Assembly: GCA_900545525.1 (NCBI GenBank)
Contig: UQZX01000053.1
Location: 1-11,469 of the forward strand
Source: an uncultured Prevotella sp.
GTDB lineage: Bacteria; Bacteroidota; Bacteroidia; Bacteroidales; Bacteroidaceae
Length of the DNA: 11,469 nucleotides
Direction: 5' to 3'
Shown piece after piece: positions 1 to 6,436 of the stretch. Each line of letters begins with the position of its first letter. The first letter of the stretch is position 1. The position numbers and the translations under genes were made by a program. A model generated the notes under the pieces. That model was not told where the DNA came from, did not search any database, and saw only the letters and a program-made list of their open reading frames with translations.

Positions 1-113
1 GAAAATATGCCTTGAGTGGTTGTATAAGTCTTATAGGTCTTATAAGTCCTATGGGTCCTATAGATACCTGCTCAAGGCATATTTTCTTAATTCTTAACTC
101 TTAATTCTTAATT
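1..113. repeat. Hairpin repeat element, copy 1 (left part cut by window edge)
   Basis: This stretch matches 8791-8903 with five differences in 113 bases. Bases 1-19 (GAAAATATGCCTTGAGTGG) and about 71-85 are inverted arms. Between them, 23-67 is five tandem 9-bp units: TATAAGTCT, TATAGGTCT, TATAAGTCC, TATGGGTCC and TATAGATAC. After the right arm, heptads of the CTTAATT type run to 113, and a looser version continues to about 140. The matching left heptad arm would lie before base 1 and is not visible. The stop codon of ispG (94-96) lies inside this element. Whether it is mobile, a terminator or neither cannot be told from sequence alone. Confidence 0.9.
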
Positions 114-2007
114 TCCCGCCTCTTAATTCTTCATTTCTAATAAGTTCCAGCAGGCGTTCCACCGCCTCTTCTTCCGGAATGTTCTTCATTACACATTCCT
201 TTCTGCGATACAGCGATATCCTGCCGCGTCCGGCACCGACGTAGCCGTAATCAGCATCAGCCATTTCGCCCGGACCATTGACTATGCAGCCCATGATGCC
301 TATTTTCAAGCCCTTCATGTGCTTCGTCGCCTCCTTTATGCGCGCTATGGTCGAGCGCAGATCGTAAAGGGTGCGCCCGCATCCGGGGCAGCTTATATAT
401 TCGGTCTTTGACGTTCGCAGGCGTGCCGCCTGGAGTATGCCGAAGGCAGTGGCATCAATGTCCGTGGCGGCAAGCGTGCCGTTGTTCATCAGCCAGATGC
501 CGTCCGTAAGCCCGTCGAACATCAGTGCGCCCATGTCTGCCGCCGCCTCGAGTTGGAAGTCGCCCTTTTCCTCCTGTGAGTGACTGTACATCTGACAGAA
601 CACTACGGGGTTTTCAACACCGTTTGTCATCATCTCATGCACAAGCGCACGCTGCTCGCCGAGCCTGTTGCGGTGGCTGCTCATGCAGACAACCACCACC
701 TCCGGGTGAGCCTTGAGGCATGCCGTGTATTCCTCTGCGGGCACTCCGTATTGCAGCACGAGGAACTTCAGCGGCGCGTTTACCGACGAGATGAACGGCA
801 TGGCGTTGTGGGGAAATATTGGAAAAACGTTCTCCGTAACGTTTTCTCCTTTGCCTGCAAGACTTGCAAAGGCATTGAAGTCGATGATGTATTTCTGCTT
901 TTTGTCAATGCTTTCCGGCATCTCATGCCCAACGTATATGTAGTCGGGGCGCATGTCGTTGCCGCAGTTTGCGGCAGAAGCCTCTGCCCTGCCCTCTTTC
1001 AGACCGTTTTCTGTAGTTATCACCACAGGAACGTTGTTGCCGCCGATGTCCCCCACGGCGCGCGTCTTGCGGCGTTCGGGATGCAGATAGTCGAACTGCG
1101 GTGCTGTGCTGCCCGGTATAACGGTATGCCCTGCCCTGTCTGTGATATACTCTACGAGGTGCTTTGCCACGGGGATCTCAGCCTCCGGCTCCTCGCTCAG
1201 CGACACCCTTATCGTGTCGCCGATGCCGTCGGCAAGGAGCGCACCTATGCCCACGGCGCTCTTTATGCGTCCGTCTTCGCCCTCGCCTGCCTCCGTCACG
1301 CCGAGATGCAGCGGATAGTCCATGCCCTCGCGGTCCATTGCGGCTATGAGAAGGCGCACCGAGCGCACCATTACCACCGTGTTGCTTGCCTTGATGGAGA
1401 TTACAACGTCGTTGAAATTCTCCCTACGGCAGATGCGCAGAAACTCCATGCAGCTTTCCACTATGCCCTCGGGCGTGTCGCCGTAGCGGCTCATTATGCG
1501 GTCCGACAGCGAGCCGTGGTTGACGCCTATGCGCACCGCCGTGCCGTTGTCGCGGCAGATGTTGAGGAACGGCACTAACTGTCTTTCAATCTTCTTCAGC
1601 TCTTCCGCATATTCATCGTCGGTGTATTCGAGGCTCTTGAAGGTGCGTGCCGGGTCGACGTAGTTGCCCGGATTAATCCTCACTTTCTCCGCATGGAGCG
1701 CTGCCACGTCGGCAACATGCGGGTTGAAGTGCACGTCGGCAACTATCGGTGCCGTGTATCCGTCTGCGCGCAGTCCGCTCCTTATGTTCTCCATGTTCTC
1801 CGCCTCGCGCACGCCCTGTGTCGTCAGGCGCACATATTCGCCGCCTGCGTCTATTATGCGCTCCGCCTGTGCCACGCTTGCCGCGGTGTCGTTGGTCGAC
1901 GTGGTGGTCATCGACTGTACCCTTATGGGGTTGTCTCCGCCCAGCGGTGTCGTCCCCACGCTGACGGTGCAGCTCTTTCTGCGCCTGTAGTTGAACAAGT
2001 CTGTCAT
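94..2007 (-). CDS. ispG: 4-hydroxy-3-methylbut-2-enyl diphosphate synthase (IspG/GcpE), long form
   Basis: This cytoplasmic iron-sulfur enzyme of the non-mevalonate (MEP) isoprenoid pathway converts 2-C-methylerythritol 2,4-cyclodiphosphate to HMBPP. The protein has 637 residues, against about 370 in E. coli. The extra length is a central insertion (roughly 290-520), as known for Bacteroidetes and plant IspG. The N-terminal barrel begins YRRRKSCTVSVG and contains IRVQSMTTT. The C-terminal cluster domain has CPGC (540-543) and MGCIVNGPGE (Cys574, Glu581), giving the expected three Cys and one Glu ligands. The start MTDLFNYRRRK lies 9 bp after purE, which suggests co-transcription; I see no Shine-Dalgarno sequence. 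The last residues, ELRGGKLRIKS, are encoded by the repeat element at the left edge, so the tail is probably lineage-specific and not catalytic. The identification is secure. Confidence 0.97.
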   Translation of the reverse strand: MTDLFNYRRRKSCTVSVGTTPLGGDNPIRVQSMTTTSTNDTAASVAQAERIIDAGGEYVRLTTQGVREAENMENIRSGLRADGYTAPIVADVHFNPHVADVAALHAEKVRINPGNYVDPARTFKSLEYTDDEYAEELKKIERQLVPFLNICRDNGTAVRIGVNHGSLSDRIMSRYGDTPEGIVESCMEFLRICRRENFNDVVISIKASNTVVMVRSVRLLIAAMDREGMDYPLHLGVTEAGEGEDGRIKSAVGIGALLADGIGDTIRVSLSEEPEAEIPVAKHLVEYITDRAGHTVIPGSTAPQFDYLHPERRKTRAVGDIGGNNVPVVITTENGLKEGRAEASAANCGNDMRPDYIYVGHEMPESIDKKQKYIIDFNAFASLAGKGENVTENVFPIFPHNAMPFISSVNAPLKFLVLQYGVPAEEYTACLKAHPEVVVVCMSSHRNRLGEQRALVHEMMTNGVENPVVFCQMYSHSQEEKGDFQLEAAADMGALMFDGLTDGIWLMNNGTLAATDIDATAFGILQAARLRTSKTEYISCPGCGRTLYDLRSTIARIKEATKHMKGLKIGIMGCIVNGPGEMADADYGYVGAGRGRISLYRRKECVMKNIPEEEAVERLLELIRNEELRGGKLRIKS

Positions 2008-2016
2008 CTCAACCGC

Positions 2017-2526
2017 TTAATCTACCTTGTATTGATACTTTATTTCGGCAAGTTCCCTGTTTGCCTTTTCTATCTTCTCTCCCAGTCCCGCCTTGTATGC
2101 GCCGAGCTTTTCAGCAAGCCCGCTGTCGGCAAGCGCCATTATCTGCACGGCAAGTATTGCGGCGTTCATGGCACCGTTTATGCCCACGGTGGCAACAGGT
2201 ATGCCGGGCGGCATCTGTATGATGCTGAACAGGGCATCCATTCCGTCGAGCACGCTGCCCTTTATCGGCACGCCTATCACTGGCAACGTGGTCGATGCGG
2301 CGATTACTCCCGGCAGCGCGGCAGCCATGCCTGCTCCGGCTATTATCACCTTTATGCCGCGCCCTGCCGCATCTTTGGCGAAGCGTTCCACGGCATCCGG
2401 GGTGCGGTGTGCCGACAGGGCGTTGACCTCGAAAGGCACCTGCATGTCGTCAAGAAACTTAAATGCTTTTTCCATTACGGGCAGATCGCTTGTGCTGCCC
2501 ATGATTATACTTACAAGAGGTTTCAT
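2017..2526 (-). CDS. purE: N5-carboxyaminoimidazole ribonucleotide mutase PurE
   Basis: PurE (class I) interconverts N5-CAIR and CAIR in de novo purine synthesis. The open frame extends upstream to 2949, but that part is antisense-free shadow of the PAP2 gene. The family-like start is MKPLVSIIMGSTSD at 2526, giving 169 residues, normal for PurE. Visible motifs are GSTSD (10-14), SAHR (38-41, the conserved active-site His at about 40), AGAGMAAALPG (63-73) and QMPPGIPVATV (104-114). Where E. coli PurE has GGAAHLPG, this protein has GMAAALPG, so the second conserved His is Ala. The gene is followed 9 bp later by ispG and preceded by an A/C-rich leader poor in G. PurK is not in the window. Confident call. 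Confidence 0.96.
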   Translation of the reverse strand: MKPLVSIIMGSTSDLPVMEKAFKFLDDMQVPFEVNALSAHRTPDAVERFAKDAAGRGIKVIIAGAGMAAALPGVIAASTTLPVIGVPIKGSVLDGMDALFSIIQMPPGIPVATVGINGAMNAAILAVQIMALADSGLAEKLGAYKAGLGEKIEKANRELAEIKYQYKVD

Positions 2527-2566
2527 TGTTTTATTGTTTGTTTGTTGTTGTTTTGTTGTGGGGTTT

Positions 2567-2615
2567 GGAGCTCTCAGAGTTCTCCGAGTCCTCCGAGAGC
2601 TCCGAGTTCTCAAAT
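2567..2615. repeat. 9-bp tandem repeat with inverted repeat between PAP2 gene and purE
   Basis: Four 9-bp units lie at 2571-2606: CTCTCAGAG, TTCTCCGAG, TCCTCCGAG and AGCTCCGAG. A partial fifth unit at 2607 contains the TGA stop of the PAP2 gene (2610-2612). GGAGCTCTC (2567-2575) is an exact inverted match to GAGAGCTCC (2595-2603), so the transcript of either strand can form a 9-bp stem with a 19-nt loop. Between this and purE (2527-2566) the minus strand is an A/C-rich leader of ACAACAAA type, likely unstructured. The block could attenuate transcription or stabilise the mRNA between the two genes; that role is inference. Confidence 0.75.
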
Positions 2616-3224
2616 CATTATCGCCAGAAACGCGCACAGCAGCCCTGTGACAAACCCTCCCACAACCTGATGCAGCGTGTGCTGGCGCAGTATCATGCGG
2701 CTCGTTCCGAGCACGCCGGCAACGATGATGACAAGGCACAGCCACCATACGGGATTGAAGGAGAATGTCTGTGCAAACGCCATCAGCGCGCCCGCCATGC
2801 CCCCTATGCCTGCCGTGTGGGTGGATATTTTCCAAAAAAGGTTTATGATTGAACACGTTATCTGTATTGCGAGTGCCGCGATGATGATGCTTCTCATGAA
2901 ATGCGGTATGTGCATCACCTCCATTACGTATGAGCAGAGCAGGTAGCACAGTATGGATATGACGTAAGGTATCATGCGCCTCTCGCGCGTCCCGATTTCA
3001 AACGGGCGCCAGTTCTGGTACCTGTTGTATACCCTTATGAGCATCGTGGGCAGGAAAATGGTGAAGAGCCATACCTGCAGCAGCACCATTATCTTGTACA
3101 AGGGCGGAAGCAGACTGAGATAGCTCAGCGTGAAAAGCACCAGCATGCCCACTATCGGAAGGTAGAAGGGCGCGAACAGCATGCTTATGAACTTTGCCGT
3201 AAGTATTATTCTTCTCTCTTTCAT
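2610..3224 (-). CDS. PAP2-like membrane phosphatase
   Basis: This 204-residue inner-membrane protein has about five or six hydrophobic segments (roughly 12-35, 42-65, 85-105, 110-130, 140-170 and 185-204). The best family marker is SRMILRQHTLHQ (175-186), fitting the third PAP2 motif SRx5HxxxD except that the final Asp is Gln186. STHT (134-137) sits where PSGH is usual, and NWRP plus RERRMIPY (71-87) lie where the first motif is expected. PAP2 proteins dephosphorylate lipid phosphates such as undecaprenyl, phosphatidic or phosphatidylglycerol phosphate; the substrate here is unknown. The altered motifs fit a divergent Bacteroidetes subfamily, though loss of activity is possible. The start ATG overlaps the rpoN stop (ATGA), so translation is probably coupled. 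The gene ends inside a 9-bp repeat block. Confidence 0.75.
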   Translation of the reverse strand: MKERRIILTAKFISMLFAPFYLPIVGMLVLFTLSYLSLLPPLYKIMVLLQVWLFTIFLPTMLIRVYNRYQNWRPFEIGTRERRMIPYVISILCYLLCSYVMEVMHIPHFMRSIIIAALAIQITCSIINLFWKISTHTAGIGGMAGALMAFAQTFSFNPVWWLCLVIIVAGVLGTSRMILRQHTLHQVVGGFVTGLLCAFLAIMI

Positions 3225-4732
3225 TTCTTTCTAAGTCTTGCCACGGGTATGCCCAGCTGCTCGCGGTATTTTGCCAGGGTGCGCCGTGCCACGGGAAATC
3301 CCAGTTCCTCCATTTTTGCCTTCAGCGCGTCGTCGCTCAGCGGACGGCTCTTGTCCTCGGCGTCTATTATCTCCTGCATAGCCACCTTTATCTTCCTTGT
3401 GGACATTTCTTCGCCGTCTACGGTCTTTATTCCGTCGCTGAAGAAATGGCGCAACAGGAACGTGCCCCACCGCGTCTGTGCATATTTCATGTTGCTTACG
3501 CGCGATATGGTAGATATGTCAAGCCCCGTGCGGTCGGCAACGTCTTTAAGTATCATGGGTTTCAGGTCAGCCTCGTCGCCGTCCTGAAAGAATTTCTTCT
3601 GTATCTCGATGATAGCCTTCATCGTTACGTACAGCGTGTGGCGGCGCTGTCTCACGGCATCGATAAATCCCTTGGCGCGTTCCATTTTCTCTTTTGCATA
3701 GAGCAGAGCCTCCTTGTCGCGCCGGTTCATCGACGTGCGGTTTTCGCGGTATGCGCGTGCCATGCCGGCAAATTCGGGCGACACATACAGTTCGGGCACC
3801 CGTCCGCGGCTTATCGTGAAGGTCACGCTGCCGTTGTCGTCGGTGTCCACGATAAAGTCGGGTGTTATCTGCTGTACGTTGCGTCCCTCGGTCTCTCCGA
3901 GTGCCGAACCCGGCTTGGGGTTCAGGCGGAGCAGTTCGGCGCATGCCGCATCCACCGTCCCGCTGTCGGCTCCGAGCCGCTGTTCTATTTTGTTGCGGTG
4001 CTTGTTCATGAAGTCGTCGAAGCACTCCTCTATTATCTTCAGCATCGTTTCCCTCATTGCCGACGGGCGCCGGCGCCTTATCTGCAGCAGCAGGCATTCG
4101 CGCAGGTCGCGTGCGCCGATGCCCGGAGGGTCGAATGTCTGGAGCACACGAAGCACCTCCCCTATTTCTTCCACCGAAGTGTCCACGCCGTGGTATATAG
4201 CCAGCTCGTCGCATATCGAGTCGAGGTCCTTGCGCAACAGTCCGTCGCCGTCGAGCGAGCATATCAGATATTCCATTATGTCGCGCTTCTTTCCGTCCAG
4301 TTCCACGTCCATGATCTGCTCTTTCAGCCTGTCGTAGAACGAAACGTTGTCGCCGTATACAATCTCCTCGTATTCGGCGCTGCCGTCCTCTCCTCCGCCC
4401 GGCACCGTTGCCGGAGGCATCTCGTCGTCCATGCCTATGCCCGCAAGGGCTGCGTCGAGAGCCGACTCCCGTTCCTCGCGCTCCTTCTCCCTGTCGAAGT
4501 CGTCGTAGTCGCCGTTGTCTTCCGCTGCGGCGTTGCCGCTGTCGGCGGCGGTCATCATATCGTCGGGCAACGCGCTCTCCAGTGCCGGATTGTCATCCAG
4601 TTCAGCCATGACATTCTGCTCAAACTCGGCAAGCGGCATCTCCAGCATGCGCACCACGAGCATCTGCTGCTGTGTGAGCTTCTGTGTCTGCACCTGTTGC
4701 AGATTTTGAGTATGTATCAGTTTCTGCGCCAT
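3221..4732 (-). CDS. rpoN: RNA polymerase sigma-54 factor RpoN
   Basis: RpoN binds core RNA polymerase and directs it to -24/-12 promoters, which open only with an AAA+ activator. The protein has 503 residues. The N-terminal activator-responsive region is Gln-rich (LQQVQTQKLTQQQMLVVRML, residues about 11-30). A very acidic linker follows at about 45-120. The core-binding domain includes LQTFDPPGIGARDL, a typical family signature. The helix-turn-helix lies at about 405-432 (DISTISRVSNMKYAQTRWG). The C-terminal RpoN box is ARRTLAKYR (482-490), with one conservative change from the classic ARRTVAKYR. All domains appear intact. The start MAQKLIHTQNL matches family N-termini. The gene is preceded by a 215-aa unknown gene with 55 bp between them and overlaps the PAP2 gene by 4 bp. 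No AAA+ activator is in the window. Confidence 0.97.
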   Translation of the reverse strand: MAQKLIHTQNLQQVQTQKLTQQQMLVVRMLEMPLAEFEQNVMAELDDNPALESALPDDMMTAADSGNAAAEDNGDYDDFDREKEREERESALDAALAGIGMDDEMPPATVPGGGEDGSAEYEEIVYGDNVSFYDRLKEQIMDVELDGKKRDIMEYLICSLDGDGLLRKDLDSICDELAIYHGVDTSVEEIGEVLRVLQTFDPPGIGARDLRECLLLQIRRRRPSAMRETMLKIIEECFDDFMNKHRNKIEQRLGADSGTVDAACAELLRLNPKPGSALGETEGRNVQQITPDFIVDTDDNGSVTFTISRGRVPELYVSPEFAGMARAYRENRTSMNRRDKEALLYAKEKMERAKGFIDAVRQRRHTLYVTMKAIIEIQKKFFQDGDEADLKPMILKDVADRTGLDISTISRVSNMKYAQTRWGTFLLRHFFSDGIKTVDGEEMSTRKIKVAMQEIIDAEDKSRPLSDDALKAKMEELGFPVARRTLAKYREQLGIPVARLRKK

Positions 4733-4780
4733 ATTATGCCTGTTATTTCAATAATCACCTGACTGTCATGTCTCTTCCGC

Positions 4781-4797
4781 CTTCGTGTCAGACGAAG
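4781..4797. other. Small perfect hairpin at the end of the 215-aa gene
   Basis: CTTCGT (4781-4786) and ACGAAG (4792-4797) form a perfect 6-bp stem with a 5-nt loop. It covers the stop codon (4788-4790) of the 215-aa gene, upstream of rpoN. No T-run follows on the minus strand, so it is not a standard terminator. It could be an mRNA processing or stability element, or chance. Confidence 0.35.
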
Positions 4798-5435
4798 AAC
4801 TCTTTCAGCTGTGCCGCCGTTGCCGACAGCCTCGAAGGATCCCCGTTGCCGAAGCGGTTCCATATCTGCCTGCACGGCAGCAGCAGGTGGGTTACGATAA
4901 GCTCTCCCCTGCTCAGATAAGGGTCGCAGACGCGGAACACCTCCATGACCTCCACCACCCTGCCCGGCTTTATCTTCATCATCCGTGCCAGCTCTACAAC
5001 TTCCGGCGTGCCCTCCACCATTGTCACCGGTGTCAGCCGGAAATAGAGGTCGAGTATCATTATCAGCATCACCGGCGTAAGCTCGGTGTCGTTGTCTATG
5101 GTGCGGAAATCTTTCTCAAACGACTCGCTTGTCTCCACGCCGCTGTAGAATTCGGATGCGTTGCAGAAGCCCGTCAGGCTCCTCAGCTTCTTCACATCCC
5201 GTGCCAGCCGCGAAGTGTTCTCGCCGTACCTGTCCCACAGCCGCGCAATGCTCGGCATTTTTCTGTTTCTCAGCATGAACATCTGTTCATAGAGGACCGC
5301 CGGCGGAATGTGCAGCTCGAGGCTGAGGTTCACCATGGCTTTAGAATACATGGCTTTCATGCCCACGGGCTTGCGCAGGTAAAGCTGCATCAGGAGCAGC
5401 CTGTAGCCGTCTGTCCACAAGGGATGTATAAGCAT
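4788..5435 (-). CDS. Conserved-looking protein of unknown function, first gene of the rpoN operon
   Basis: I do not recognise this 215-residue protein. It has no signal peptide, no clear membrane span and no metal or nucleotide motif, and looks soluble and almost wholly helical. Two stretches resemble helix-turn-helix units: LSLELHIPPAVLYEQMFML (about 37-55) and ELARMMKIKPGRVVEVMEVF (about 148-167). A basic segment, SRLARDVKKLRSL, follows the first. This makes nucleic-acid or protein binding conceivable but unproven. The chosen start is the first ATG after the leader (MLIHPLWTDGYRL). It is the promoter-proximal gene, 55 bp before rpoN, so it is probably transcribed with rpoN. Coding reality is supported by full-length codon use like its neighbours and by the operon position. 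Confidence 0.8.
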   Translation of the reverse strand: MLIHPLWTDGYRLLLMQLYLRKPVGMKAMYSKAMVNLSLELHIPPAVLYEQMFMLRNRKMPSIARLWDRYGENTSRLARDVKKLRSLTGFCNASEFYSGVETSESFEKDFRTIDNDTELTPVMLIMILDLYFRLTPVTMVEGTPEVVELARMMKIKPGRVVEVMEVFRVCDPYLSRGELIVTHLLLPCRQIWNRFGNGDPSRLSATAAQLKEFFV

Positions 5436-5577
5436 ATTTTTATTAATACCGTTTTGTTTCCGATACCGTTAAGGCAGTGCCCGTTGCCGGGCGGCTGCCG
5501 CCTGTCTTATGCAAAGACAGTGCCAGCCGAACGCAATAAAGCTTGTTTTAGATTGCTGAGGCGCCGCCTGTCTTATG
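5436..5577 (-). promoter_or_regulatory. Structured 5' leader of the 215-aa/rpoN operon
   Basis: Between the likely promoter and the first ATG the minus strand can form two consecutive stems. The first is CTGTCTT/AAGACAG (5502-5520, 7 bp, 5-nt loop). The second (5473-5499) has an outer GGCAG/CTGCC stem, a small internal loop and an inner GCCCG/CGGGC stem closed by a GCAA loop, which fits the stable GNRA tetraloop class. ATACCGTT occurs twice on the plus strand, 17 bp apart (5446-5453 and 5463-5470). I match it to no known riboswitch. It may control expression of the operon; that is inference. Confidence 0.45.
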
Positions 5578-5583
5578 CAAAGA
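5497..5583. repeat. Two copies of a 21-bp direct repeat, 66 bp apart
   Basis: The same 21 bases occur at 5497-5517 and 5563-5583; each begins GCCGCCTGTC and ends TGCAAAGA. The distal copy continues TA and so forms the TATCTTTG promoter box on the minus strand. The proximal copy continues CA, giving TGTCTTTG, and instead forms one half of a hairpin in the leader. The arrangement suggests duplication of a promoter segment, with one copy kept as promoter. Confidence 0.7.
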
Positions 5584-5585
5584 TA
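5578..5585 (-). promoter_or_regulatory. Bacteroidetes-type -7 promoter box for the rpoN operon
   Basis: The minus strand reads TATCTTTG, a perfect fit to the Bacteroidetes sigma-70 -7 consensus TAnnTTTG. It lies about 143 bp upstream of the first ATG of the operon. I see no good TTTG -33 box at the usual spacing, so the call rests on the -7 box and its position. Confidence 0.5.
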
Positions 5586-5661
5586 AGGCAAAAATCCGAG
5601 TAAGTGAACTAAACGATAAATATTTAACGTGAGTTTTACGATTTTATCTTACATGTTATAT

Positions 5662-6019
5662 TACAAACCACCCCTGCCCCTCCTTTGAAAAAGGAGGGGA
5701 CGCGTTGGAAGGGAATGAGTGTTAAGGAGTTAAAGAAGTTATGGGAATTTAGAGGAAGTTAAAGGACAAATGATAAAGTAAGGAGTAAAGGAAGAAAGGA
5801 GGTAAGGGAGTAAGTGGAGTAAGGAGCATATAGGCATTATTGTCTTTAATGACTTTAAAAACTTAAAGACTTTAAGGACGCATTATATATCTGCATACGA
5901 TGCCTGCACAGTGTCCCCTCCTTTCCCAAATGAGTGGCAGGGATTAGGCGCAGGCGTGCCGCTCGGACCGATGCACAGCGTCCCCTCCTTTTTCAAAGGA
6001 GGGGCAGGGGTGGTTTGTA
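5662..6019. repeat. 358-bp element with perfect 42-nt inverted ends
   Basis: Bases 5662-5703 and 5978-6019 are perfect reverse complements over 42 nt, starting TACAAACCACCCCTGCCCC. Each arm contains its own hairpin: CCCCTCCTTT, loop GAA, AAAGGAGGGG. A degenerate third copy of the right arm lies at about 5901-5943. The core from 5704 to 5826 has a single C on the plus strand and consists of irregular TAAGGAG/GTTAAAG units. It is followed by GTCTTTAA...TTAAAGAC stems (about 5840-5875). There is no credible ORF and no transposase. The perfect ends resemble a non-autonomous mobile element (MITE), but I see no clear target-site duplication. No gene is seen in this gap. Confidence 0.8.
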
Positions 6020-6436
6020 TAATTTATTGGATACAAGCCATTTAAAGTTAGTATGAAGAATTTTTGCTCTTCTTGATATTCTTTCCTGGCACTGTCCACA
6101 ACCGTCACAACTGCCCTCATCAGCCGCCCCGTTTTTATCCCCTTTTCCGAAAGATGCCCTTTCGGCTTGCAAAAGACCGCCTTTCAGCCTCCAATATGCC
6201 GTGTTTCGCAGGCTGAAACGCCACCTCCTGCAAACCGTTGAGACACAGGGGCGTATGCGGAGGATGGGAAGGTGCATCGCGCCGGATGTGAGGCATCGTG
6301 GCGGCAGGTGATGCTGTGGCTTGGAACATGTTTTGAATAAAATTATAGTTAAATAGTTTAAAAATATCATGAGAATATATTTATTGTTATAATTTTACAC
6401 ATTCGAAAGAACAAACTGATACTAATCTAACAGAAA
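6020..6436. other. Gene-free region upstream of the PL9 gene with a degenerate 22-bp repeat
   Basis: I see no convincing gene here. Bases 6153-6240 divide into four successive 22-bp blocks beginning GATGCCCTTTC, GACCGCCTTTC, TGCCGTGTTTC and CGCCACCTCC. The first two agree at 15 of 22 positions, and the later ones less well. A 125-codon minus-strand frame covers the region but ends inside the inverted repeat and has no protein-like character. The last 100 bases (about 6335-6436) are A/T-rich and must hold the PL9 promoter, yet I find no good TAnnTTTG box. Confidence 0.5.
6369..6392 (+). pseudogene. Possible vestigial gene start or 7-codon leader
   Basis: ATG AGA ATA TAT TTA TTG TTA TAA encodes MRIYLLL and a stop, 44 bp upstream of the PL9 start. 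It resembles the first codons of the propeller gene at 9526 (MRISLLL), including the preceding ATAT. It may be a relic of a signal-peptide start, a short leader, or coincidence, since A/T-rich signal starts are common. Confidence 0.2.

Noticed and set aside
580..1578. 332-codon plus-strand open frame
   Set aside because: It is antisense to ispG with His/Ala/Val-rich composition typical of a shadow frame.
1693..2670. 325-codon plus-strand open frame
   Set aside because: It runs antisense across ispG and purE and crosses the intergenic 9-bp repeat; no family resemblance.
2527..2949. N-terminal extension of the purE frame
   Set aside because: It overlaps the PAP2 gene in another frame and the PurE family starts at the MKPLVSIIMGSTSD methionine.
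3446..4762. 438-codon plus-strand open frame
   Set aside because: It is antisense to rpoN, whose domains are all recognisable; the frame has no protein-like motif and is a by-product of codon bias.
4781..4797. Intrinsic terminator after the 215-aa gene
   Set aside because: The stem is short, lacks a following T-run, and the genes on both sides look co-transcribed.
5993..6370. 125-codon minus-strand frame in the large intergenic gap
   Set aside because: It covers the 22-bp periodic block and terminates inside the inverted repeat; composition is not protein-like and no motif is seen.
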